Positions 55,285 to 62,503 of a stretch of DNA of 64,000 nt are shown in pieces. The notes beneath the pieces are model-generated. The model was given only the letters and a program-made list of their open reading frames with translations, was not told where the DNA came from and searched no databases. Origin of the DNA: Oscillospiraceae bacterium (GTDB lineage: Bacteria; Bacillota; Clostridia; Oscillospirales; Ruminococcaceae); contig JAGAWT010000009.1 in NCBI GenBank assembly GCA_018110985.1, positions 1-64,000 on the forward strand, given 5' to 3'. Numbering within the stretch: position 1 is the first letter of the stretch; each line of letters opens with the position of its first letter. Made by a program: the position numbers and the translations under genes.

Positions 55285-55389
55285 ATACTGATTTCTGACC
55301 GATGTACAGACAAGAAACAAGCCGCAAATGCTTGGATATAAGGTATCTGAGGCTTGAAGATCGTCTATACATAGAGGAAGAATCAGTAT
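55285..55389 (+). repeat. 105-bp inverted-repeat element, copy 12
   Basis: Forward copy. Its last T (55389) is shared with the stop codon of the second kinase gene. The left arm reads GTACAGAC and the right GTCTATACATAG, with one mismatch each. Confidence 0.93.
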
Positions 55390-57329
55390 TATACTGCCAC
55401 AGGCACAGGAGCCATGCCCCGTGTCTTTTCGGGCTGCATTGCATCCTCCTTTCCCTGTTCCGTCCTGGGGAGGGTTATGGTGGCTGTTGTGCCCTCTCCC
55501 ACGGTGCTTTCGATGAATATTTCCCCGCCGCACATTTCCTTTAAGCGGGTGCGGGTGTTCTCCATGCCGATGTGGGAACGGCCGTCCGCCATTCGGGGAG
55601 CGGATGTATCAAAGCCCACACCGTCATCGGATATGATTATCTCATAGGCGGTGTCGGTCTCACGGGTGGCTATCCTTACGGTGCCGCCCTTTTTCTTCAT
55701 CCCCACACCGTGCTTGACCGCATTCTCCACAAGAGGCTGTACCGTAAGCAGAGGGATGACGAAATCGGTGGTCTGTATGTCATACTCTATTTTCAGCTTG
55801 TCCGCAAAGCGGAGCTTTTCGATATACAGGTACTTTTTCAGGTGCTCCAGCTCCGTGGCGAAATCCACGGGAGCTGTCTGCCTGATGGAATCCATATTCC
55901 CGCGCAGGTACTTTGCAAAGGTAATGGTAGCTTCCTGGGCGGTCTTTGGGTCTATGGTACACATCATGGCGATGGATGTGAGGGCGTTGTATATAAAATG
56001 AGGCTGTATCTGGGAGGTCATGACGGCTACCCTTGCCTCATAGAGTTCCTTTTGCATCTGCTGATAGCGTATGCTTTCCTTATACTGTTGTTTAAGGTCG
56101 CTCACAAGCTGTATGAGCTGCACGATGAGAGTGAGTACGAATCCGAATTTGAAATAGTGATCCCCCGGCAGTGAGATGAACTGATCCATGATGTCTATGA
56201 GTATGGTAGTCACCATGGGTATCCATGAAACAGTGTACTTCATAACACTGCTGTCGGTCTTTGCCTCATGTGCAAGGAGCACCGCCAGAAGCACCATATC
56301 AGCACCCATAACTATATGAACGGTGGGAGCAAAGCGGGCAAGGTCGCACACCCCCGTAAACTGCAGCACCGTACCCGCTGCGGCTACTCCGAAGTAGACC
56401 AGCACTGCCATTCCCGAAAGTATGCGTGAAAGGGCTTTTTTCAGATTGGAACGCACATAGACCAGAAGAGAGGCGAAAAAGAAATAGGCTGTCACTCTTG
56501 CGGCTATCATGCACACCACAGGGTCAGATATAAAGTTGTTGATATAGAAGCTCTGATAACGCATGAGCATATACTGTCCCCAGAAAAAGCACAGGAAGCC
56601 GAAGGTCAGGTACCTGTAATTCACCTTTCCGAAAACAAAGCTGATGACGGGGAAGAAGAATATGCCGAAAAAGCACACAAGAAGCAAAACTGCGGAGGGC
56701 AGCATGGTCTCCTTTGAGGAACGCAGATAGGAGCCGTTCCCGGAGCTCAGTGTAAAGGAAACACAGTCGGAGAAGGAGTAGTAGGAGTTGTAGGGGTTTT
56801 CCACCGTGAAAACATATTCCCTGTCCGCCGCTATGCTCTCCCTGTTCAGGGTGAAGTGCTCGTATCCGGGGGTAAAAGGCATATTCACGGCAAAGGGCAT
56901 AAGAATGCTGTCCTGACACGCACCCTCACCGGCAGAGCCGTACCTTTCCTTCCATGCCTCGGTGCCCTTTATGCGGTAATCATTTGAAAAGCAAAGCTCA
57001 CCGTCGGCGCTCCTCAGCTCTGCCCACACGTTTTTCAGGGAAATGTCCGCCTCATCCAGCTTTTCATCGAAAAGGTCTATCTTCCCTCTGAAAACTATCT
57101 TCCTGAAATGGTCGTTTATGGGGACGTTCGCAACCGTCTTTATCCACGGACCGCCGTCAACGGAGTATTCCCCCGTTATTATGGTCGAAGGCACTTCATA
57201 TGTGCTGATCTTAGCCCTGAAAGACCGTGTCAGCCCCATGATGCCTATAAACATAAGTATCACACCTGCCAGGACTGCGGCAGCAGGCACCTTCCCCCTC
57301 AAAAGTCTCATTGTTTTTGTATCCTTCAT
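55389..57329 (-). CDS. Sensor histidine kinase with extracellular domain and 7 membrane helices (HK2)
   Basis: 646 residues: N-terminal membrane helix (about 14-34), an extracellular domain of roughly 180 residues, seven membrane helices, then the LytS-type kinase core (QPHFIYNALTSIAMM, VENAVKHGVGMKKKGG, SDDGVGFD). The last 250 residues are nearly identical to HK1. No response regulator is next to it, so it probably shares the SARP-type regulator. The gene is convergent with HK1. Confidence 0.9.
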   Translation of the reverse strand: MKDTKTMRLLRGKVPAAAVLAGVILMFIGIMGLTRSFRAKISTYEVPSTIITGEYSVDGGPWIKTVANVPINDHFRKIVFRGKIDLFDEKLDEADISLKNVWAELRSADGELCFSNDYRIKGTEAWKERYGSAGEGACQDSILMPFAVNMPFTPGYEHFTLNRESIAADREYVFTVENPYNSYYSFSDCVSFTLSSGNGSYLRSSKETMLPSAVLLLVCFFGIFFFPVISFVFGKVNYRYLTFGFLCFFWGQYMLMRYQSFYINNFISDPVVCMIAARVTAYFFFASLLVYVRSNLKKALSRILSGMAVLVYFGVAAAGTVLQFTGVCDLARFAPTVHIVMGADMVLLAVLLAHEAKTDSSVMKYTVSWIPMVTTILIDIMDQFISLPGDHYFKFGFVLTLIVQLIQLVSDLKQQYKESIRYQQMQKELYEARVAVMTSQIQPHFIYNALTSIAMMCTIDPKTAQEATITFAKYLRGNMDSIRQTAPVDFATELEHLKKYLYIEKLRFADKLKIEYDIQTTDFVIPLLTVQPLVENAVKHGVGMKKKGGTVRIATRETDTAYEIIISDDGVGFDTSAPRMADGRSHIGMENTRTRLKEMCGGEIFIESTVGEGTTATITLPRTEQGKEDAMQPEKTRGMAPVPVAV

Positions 57330-57372
57330 ATCATTCCGCCCCTTTTTGCAGTCGTTTTTTCTTTACGATATT

Positions 57373-57406
57373 ATTCTACCACAGGGATGTTTGCAGATTC
57401 TTTGCA
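57373..57406 (-). promoter_or_regulatory. Promoter of HK2 with TTTGCA direct repeats
   Basis: On the plus strand ATTCTA (57373-57378, minus-strand -10 TAGAAT) is followed 11 nt later by TTTGCA at 57390-57395 and 57401-57406. The direct repeats overlap the expected -35, as for an activator-dependent promoter. Same arrangement as at 52550-52583. Confidence 0.68.
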
Positions 57407-57435
57407 AAAAAGGGCAGGTATCCCGTCTTTTTTTA

Positions 57436-57473
57436 GGGAAAAAAAGCGGCACCCGTGCCATGCCGGGTGCCGC
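57436..57473 (-). terminator. Terminator of the FtsA-like gene
   Basis: On the minus strand GCGGCACCCG and CGGGTGCCGC form a 10-bp stem followed by TTTTTTT. Confidence 0.88.
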
Positions 57474-57512
57474 TCGGTAACTTCACATACAACAGTGTAA
57501 ATTTACCGAACC

Positions 57513-57591
57513 CTTATGTAATGATCATGGAAAGAGGCATCTGCATGGGGCTGTAGGCTCTGCCTCCCGGGTGCCTGTCGGCGCTGCCTGC
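57513..57591 (-). repeat. Stop-adjacent GC hairpin repeat, member A
   Basis: Starts CTTATGTAATGATCATGGAAAG and ends GTCGGCGCTGCCTGC right next to the FtsA-like gene's stop codon at 57592. Related to the 55-bp blocks at 59814 and 62429, with about 24 extra bases in the middle. Confidence 0.6.
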
Positions 57592-59715
57592 CTATTTGTC
57601 ATCCCATCGGATGATGATATCGTCCCCTTCATGAAGTTCGTCCTGAAAAGAGGCATTCCGACCGTTGATGCTGAGTATCATGTTGCCGGAGGGCGGAGCA
57701 AGGCTCATGTCTATATCCGCCAGTGCCATGAGCTCCAGAAAGGTATGGGGCATGAGATCACGGCGGCTTTCAAGAGCAAGAGGCCTGCCGTTGAGGATGA
57801 TGCTCATATCAGTCGGCACCGCCGACGGAGCAGAAGGCGCCGCAGACTGGGCAGAAGGCGCCGCCTGCGAAACAGGAGCCTTACCCTCGGCAATACGGGC
57901 ATCCTCCGTGGGGGTATTATCTGCGGCAGCTATATCAACAGTGCTGTCTGCCTTCACAGGCATATCCTTGTTTGCAGCCCCCCTGCTGCTTAGAACATCC
58001 CCGTCAAAAAGCTCCTCATCAGGGGAGACTTCATAGCCGTTCCTGTAAAGGATATATCCCGTAAGCTCCGACATGGCGCCTATGGTGTCCACATGAGTAA
58101 CGGTAACACTGTCAAAGGACTGGATGCAGTAGTCGGGGGTCACCTCATGTCCGTTCACCTCCACCACAGTGCCGAAAGGATATTCCTCTCCGTCGATAGT
58201 GATGTGTCCGGTGTTGCCGCCGATGATCTCCGCCACAGTAACAGAGGCATTCCTGCCCGAAACTGCGGGCACGAAAACAATGCTGTCTCCGGGCTTTACG
58301 ATGTATTCAAGGCTTGCGGTCCTGCCGTTGACGGTGATCTGTGCGGGGATACCCGCATCGCCTCTTATGTTGCGGCGCTCCCCGTTGACAGTAAAGCTGA
58401 GGCCTCTGCCGCTGCGCCCTATGATCTGAGGGGTCTTGTAGCCTGCCTGCAGGAGCATCTGCGCACAGTTTATGCGCTTTGTGTCAAATATACGAAGACG
58501 CTTTGAATTCAATGTCACCACGGAAAAATCATAGCCCGTGTGCATACACGCCGTAATGCCGATACCAACAGGGGTCACAAGCTCCGGCGGGAGCACGGTG
58601 CAGCCGGGTATGTCCAGCTTTATGCGAAGGTTCTTTCCTCCCACCGCCACACGCTGAGCGGGGATATTAAGGGAATTTGCCACCTTTTCGGGAAGAGAGG
58701 GGATAAGGCTGCCGCCTCCGACCAGCATGACCGCAGCGGGTGCTTTGCCGTTGGCTGTGAGGATGTTCTCCGAAATGCAGGCTGCCAGCCGCTCCGTGGC
58801 ATCCTCCAGACTGTGGGAAAGCTCCTCCCCGCTTATGGTGTGCTCCAGTCCCAGAATGTCCGTGTAGGAGATCTCCTCCTCGGAAAGGGACAGCTTCATC
58901 CGCTCGGCAGTGCCGAAATCCACCAGATACTGCCCGACGATATCCTCCGTTATCTCATCCCCCGCCATTGTAGCCATTGAATAGGCAGTGATGCTGCCCC
59001 CCTCGGATATAGCTATATCCGATGTCCCCGCACCTATGTCCGCCAGAGCGATGTTTATGAGCCGCAGCTCCGGTGGTATGATAACATTCATGGCTGCGAT
59101 AGGCTCCAGTGTCATGCTGTGAGCCGTGAGCCCGCAGCGGTCCACCACCGAATACAGGCTCTCCACCACCACGCTCGGCAGGAAGGCCGCAATAAGCTCG
59201 GCAGATATCTGGCTGCCCTTGTGTCCCGCAAGAGTCTGTATCCTGTAGCCGTCCAGCATATAGCGGACCACCGTGTGACCAACGCAGTAGTAGGCTCTGC
59301 TGCCGTCGCTGTTCCCGCTCTCCTCCGAAAGCTCGTCCTGTGCCGTAGTGACCGCCTCAAGCTCCAGTGCGTGTATCATCTCATCGGATACTGGTGCGGA
59401 GGGGTCTATGTTCTGAACAGCGGTGCTGCGCCGTGTCACAAGGGCTCGTCCTGCGGCAGCTATGGCAACTCTCGAAAGAGAGATCCCCACCTGTTCCTCC
59501 AGTTCACGCCTGACAGTGTCAACAGTTCTGGCGGTCAGGTCTATGTCCTCTATCTGACCGTCTGACATACTGCGGGTCTCATGGGCGGCAGAGGCTGCGC
59601 CCAGTACCCTGTATACTCCATCCTCAAAGCGCATGAGCATGGCGACTACGTTCCTTGTTCCTATGTCGAGAGCGAAAATATCCCTGTCGCTCTGAGGTTT
59701 AAGTTTATTGTTCAT
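57592..59715 (-). CDS. FtsA/PilM-type actin-like ATPase with a beta-rich C-terminal extension
   Basis: 707 residues. Residues 10-390 form an FtsA-like fold (FALDIGTRNVVAM, ADIGAGTSDIAI, VMLVGGGSLIPSL). Residues 430-600 hold two or three small beta modules (LSFTVNGERRNIRG, VKPGDSIVFVP, ITIDGEEYPFGTVVEVNG) and, after an Ala/Ser/Pro linker, a ubiquitin/MoaD-like end (MSIILNGRPLALES). Real FtsA ends with an FtsZ-binding or membrane-targeting helix, not seen here, so this is a Clostridia paralogue of unknown role in division or envelope biology. Confidence 0.85.
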   Translation of the reverse strand: MNNKLKPQSDRDIFALDIGTRNVVAMLMRFEDGVYRVLGAASAAHETRSMSDGQIEDIDLTARTVDTVRRELEEQVGISLSRVAIAAAGRALVTRRSTAVQNIDPSAPVSDEMIHALELEAVTTAQDELSEESGNSDGSRAYYCVGHTVVRYMLDGYRIQTLAGHKGSQISAELIAAFLPSVVVESLYSVVDRCGLTAHSMTLEPIAAMNVIIPPELRLINIALADIGAGTSDIAISEGGSITAYSMATMAGDEITEDIVGQYLVDFGTAERMKLSLSEEEISYTDILGLEHTISGEELSHSLEDATERLAACISENILTANGKAPAAVMLVGGGSLIPSLPEKVANSLNIPAQRVAVGGKNLRIKLDIPGCTVLPPELVTPVGIGITACMHTGYDFSVVTLNSKRLRIFDTKRINCAQMLLQAGYKTPQIIGRSGRGLSFTVNGERRNIRGDAGIPAQITVNGRTASLEYIVKPGDSIVFVPAVSGRNASVTVAEIIGGNTGHITIDGEEYPFGTVVEVNGHEVTPDYCIQSFDSVTVTHVDTIGAMSELTGYILYRNGYEVSPDEELFDGDVLSSRGAANKDMPVKADSTVDIAAADNTPTEDARIAEGKAPVSQAAPSAQSAAPSAPSAVPTDMSIILNGRPLALESRRDLMPHTFLELMALADIDMSLAPPSGNMILSINGRNASFQDELHEGDDIIIRWDDK

Positions 59716-59813
59716 AGTATCTGGCTCTTGTACACTGTTATTTGTCGCACCTTTCCTTTACCGCTCGGTAACGCCGCAGTTGTTGGTACTTTCGTATGAA
59801 AAGCTGCCATATT

Positions 59814-59868
59814 CGTATGTGAGGGTCGGGGAAAGAAACTTCATCGGGTGCCTGCCGGTGCTGCTGGC
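59814..59868 (-). repeat. Stop-adjacent GC hairpin repeat, member B
   Basis: 55 bp from CGTATGT to GCCGGTGCTGCTGGC, 8 nt from the dipeptidase stop. It aligns without gaps to the block at 62429-62483, 40 of 55 positions identical by hand count, most differences being transitions. Confidence 0.75.
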
Positions 59869-59876
59869 TCTGTGTC

Positions 59877-61250
59877 TCACCGCTCTGCGGAGCAGCACAG
59901 CCTGTAAATGGTCTCGGCGTAGATGATGATATCCCTTTTCAGCTCGTCCAGACGGATAAATTCATCAGCGCCGTGCATATGATTGGTACCGTCCCAGTCG
60001 GCGCCGAATGCCACACCGTTTTCCGTGTGGTGAACATAGGTGCCGCCGCCGATGATAAGGCATTCGCCCTTGTTTCCCGTGCAGTCCTCGTAGACGGAGA
60101 GCAGAGTCTTTACAAAATCGCTGTCATCGCCTGCATCGTGGGGCTCGCTGAGGTACACCGCCCTGCCGGTGCCGCCGCTCTTTTCGTCCATGACCGGAAC
60201 GATATCGCTGCACCGTGCGGAAAGAGGGAATCGGGTGTCGGTCATGAAGGAGAACTTCCCATCCTCGCAGCGTGCAAGGGACAAAACGGATGTGATCGAC
60301 CCGGAACGCTCATCCTCCATGAATATCCCCGCCGATTCACCGTGCAGTTCACCGTAGGGATAAAGAGACGAAAGGAGCCTTACACTGTCTGCAAGTCCGC
60401 CCTTCAGGTCAAGGGAACAAAGCAGGGACATAAGAGCTGTAAGAGCGTTTTTCCCAAGTCCGGGAGTGGAGGCATGGGCACCGGTGCCTTTTGCGGCTAT
60501 CTTCAGATACTCCCCGTCCGCCTCCACATCAAAGACGATGCCTTCATACTTTTCCGCAAGCTGCTTTGCACTGCATGGGGACACACAGCGGATAACAGCC
60601 TCAGCCCTCTCCGGGACCGCATTCACCACACTGCCCCCATCAAGGGAGATTATGTCACCGCCATCATAGGTGCCCGTATATTCGTAGCGTATCATTCCCT
60701 TTTCGCCCGTCACCACGGGGAAATCCCCGTCGGGAGTAAAGAGCATCGGCGGAAAGGCTTCCTTCGTCTGGTAGTATTCTATGTCGGAAAAGCCGTTTTC
60801 CTCGTTGCTGCCGAGTATGAGCCGGCAGTTGTTCTTTACGGGCAGCCCCATATCCTTTATTATCCGCATGGCGGTGATGACAGCAACGGCAGGTCCCTTG
60901 TCATCTATGGAGCCCCTGCCGTATATGCGCCCGTCCCTGATATCTGCCGTGAAGGGATCGGAGGTCCACTGCTGACCATCCACAGGCACCACATCAAGGT
61001 GCGCAAGGATACCCAAGGCTGCGGGCTCATCGTTGAAGGAAACGGTGATGACATGGTTGTCAAAATTCTTCACCGTGAATTCATCCTCTAAGGTCTCCTC
61101 CGCAAATTTCAGCACTTCCGCACAGTTTCTCCCGTAGGGTGCGCCCTCCTCGGCTTCCCCCAGTACACTGGGGAAGGATATGAGCTGTGACAGCAGCATT
61201 ACGGCACTGTCAAGGTATTCATCCGCTTTTTTGGTGAATGTTTCTATCAT
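59877..61250 (-). CDS. M20 family dipeptidase (PepV/Sapep-like)
   Basis: 457 residues from the ATG at 61250 (GAAGAGGAGAACC upstream); the longer frame upstream has no such site. LAHLDVVPVDGQQW, YGRGSIDDKGP, GSNEENGFSDI and TNHMHGADEF are the metal-binding and catalytic motifs of M20 di-zinc peptidases. The inserted lid domain is that of PepV. It removes dipeptides in the cytoplasm. The two membrane-protein genes upstream are separated by short gaps. Confidence 0.94.
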   Translation of the reverse strand: MIETFTKKADEYLDSAVMLLSQLISFPSVLGEAEEGAPYGRNCAEVLKFAEETLEDEFTVKNFDNHVITVSFNDEPAALGILAHLDVVPVDGQQWTSDPFTADIRDGRIYGRGSIDDKGPAVAVITAMRIIKDMGLPVKNNCRLILGSNEENGFSDIEYYQTKEAFPPMLFTPDGDFPVVTGEKGMIRYEYTGTYDGGDIISLDGGSVVNAVPERAEAVIRCVSPCSAKQLAEKYEGIVFDVEADGEYLKIAAKGTGAHASTPGLGKNALTALMSLLCSLDLKGGLADSVRLLSSLYPYGELHGESAGIFMEDERSGSITSVLSLARCEDGKFSFMTDTRFPLSARCSDIVPVMDEKSGGTGRAVYLSEPHDAGDDSDFVKTLLSVYEDCTGNKGECLIIGGGTYVHHTENGVAFGADWDGTNHMHGADEFIRLDELKRDIIIYAETIYRLCCSAER

Positions 61251-61302
61251 GGTTCTCCTCTTCTTTCCGTTCAATAGCTTTTTCACAAAGCATACCTTTC
61301 GT

Positions 61303-61686
61303 TCAGCGGGATCGTTTGCCCCGCTCACCGAAAACATGGATCGGGGTCATCGTCCCCTCATCAGCCTGTGCGCCAGGCGATGCCTGTAACAAAAAGTGTC
61401 CTGCGATGCCGCCTGCAATGATGATAAAAATCACTGCACCGTATACACCCAGGGTGTTAACCCACATAATGTCGCTTGCCTGCATGATAAGCAAGGCTCG
61501 GCTGAACATATGCGCATATACGGAGAATATCGCATATCCCACAGTGCATAAGCTGTACACTATGGGATCATGACCGTATTTATAATAAGGCTTCACCGTT
61601 GCAAAAAGGGTGAGGAACACACTCACCGCAGCTGCAAGCAGATAGATGATGCCCGGAATATTGTCAAAGATGTACACATTCGTCAT
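61303..61686 (-). CDS. Small polytopic membrane protein
   Basis: About 127 residues, four membrane helices (IPGIIYLLAAAVSVFLTLFA, PIVYSLCTVGYAIFSVYA, LGVYGAVIFIIIAGGIAGHFLL among them). No family recognised. No good ribosome site is seen; the ATG at 61686 or a TTG 15 bp upstream are possible. Its 3' end lies 53 bp before the dipeptidase start. Confidence 0.65.
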   Translation of the reverse strand: MTNVYIFDNIPGIIYLLAAAVSVFLTLFATVKPYYKYGHDPIVYSLCTVGYAIFSVYAHMFSRALLIMQASDIMWVNTLGVYGAVIFIIIAGGIAGHFLLQASPGAQADEGTMTPIHVFGERGKRSR

Positions 61687-61718
61687 TGCATAATATGACA
61701 AACATGATCAGCATACCG

Positions 61719-61752
61719 CCTGCCGGGGTGGCTGCGGGCTCTGCCTGCCGGC
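61719..61752 (-). repeat. Stop-adjacent GC hairpin repeat, member D
   Basis: GCCTGCCGGGGTGG and the GCCGGC end form an imperfect stem; it ends on the base next to the stop codon at 61753. Composition resembles member A. Confidence 0.6.
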
Positions 61753-62196
61753 TTAGAGGAAATACAGGCTGCGGGTAAGGTAGAGAAAAACAAGGAGCAT
61801 AATTGCTGTGACAACTATCCCTATGCGGCAGCAAAGCTCCGCATTCCTGTCCACCACATTTTTCCCGCGGGTAAAGAGCACCTTTACAGGGGTATCAGTC
61901 TTGTAGAGGATATCCTTGAAGGCCACCTCTCCGGGGAAGATGTTGGGATATTCCACACCGTCCACAGTGTAGAATATCCTGTCAAGACTGCCCCAGTAGT
62001 TCTTTTCCGTGCGGGAATATACCGCTTCCGTCCGCTTTGCACCGATAAGGCGGATATTAGTAACTACGAATACCACAAAGCTGATGAACACCATAGCCAT
62101 CATGCCGAAGAATATCACCGACAAGATGACGGTCTTTGATGCTCCCAGGATCCAGAGTATCAGCAGGATAATGACAGCGCCGATAACAAGGCTCAA
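61753..62196 (-). CDS. Membrane protein, DUF3592-like architecture
   Basis: 147 residues: two N-terminal membrane helices, a soluble loop with TVDGVEYPNIFPGEVAFKDILYKTDTPVKVLFTRGKN, and a C-terminal helix. The loop pattern (variable substitution Y..DG..Y and a V.V.Y/F strand) is like DUF3592 proteins, whose function is unknown. The start is a TTG at 62196 with GGAGGGTGAT 5 nt upstream. Confidence 0.7.
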   Translation of the reverse strand: MSLVIGAVIILLILWILGASKTVILSVIFFGMMAMVFISFVVFVVTNIRLIGAKRTEAVYSRTEKNYWGSLDRIFYTVDGVEYPNIFPGEVAFKDILYKTDTPVKVLFTRGKNVVDRNAELCCRIGIVVTAIMLLVFLYLTRSLYFL

Positions 62197-62311
62197 TTAG
62201 ATCACCCTCCAAAGGTGCAGTTTTTTGTCACCTGATGTTTGTTTATGTATGTTATGTATGTGCCGAAGGAAGATGTGTGATATACCTGTAAAACACCGTA
62301 ACAGAAAGCAT

Positions 62312-62407
62312 ATCGCTCTTTCCGCAGCACTCCCTCCGGCGCTGTGCGCCACCTCCCTCGGAGGGGGGCTGTCATGCCGCTAAGGCATGACTGAGGGAGG
62401 ATTCCCC
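62312..62407. repeat. CTCCCTC-type palindromic dispersed repeat
   Basis: Outer arms CCTCCCTC and GAGGGAGG enclose a perfect inner stem GTCATGCC/GGCATGAC with loop GCTAA. Elements with this layout are a known common class of intergenic repeats in gut Firmicutes; this identification is from memory of the pattern. Confidence 0.75.
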
Positions 62408-62428
62408 GAATATAACGACCTGACCACC

Positions 62429-62483
62429 CGTATGTAAGGATCAGGGAAAGGGAGATCATCAAGTGCCAGTCGGCGTTGCCGAC
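62429..62483 (-). repeat. Stop-adjacent GC hairpin repeat, member C
   Basis: 55 bp from CGTATGT to GTCGGCGTTGCCGAC (perfect 5- to 6-bp stem), about 20 nt from the citrate synthase stop codon. A second CAGTCGGCTCAGTCGCTGAC sequence overlaps the stop itself. Confidence 0.75.
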
Positions 62484-62503
62484 CCCGCCGAGTACCAGTC
62501 GGC

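Larger units (their letters stand above)
62197..62503. other. Repeat-rich gap downstream of citrate synthase
   Basis: Between the citrate synthase stop and the DUF3592-like gene. It contains the CTCCCTC-type palindromic element (62312-62407) and hairpin member C (62429-62483). A 144-codon minus-strand open frame spanning it is made of these repeats and is not a credible gene. Confidence 0.75.
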
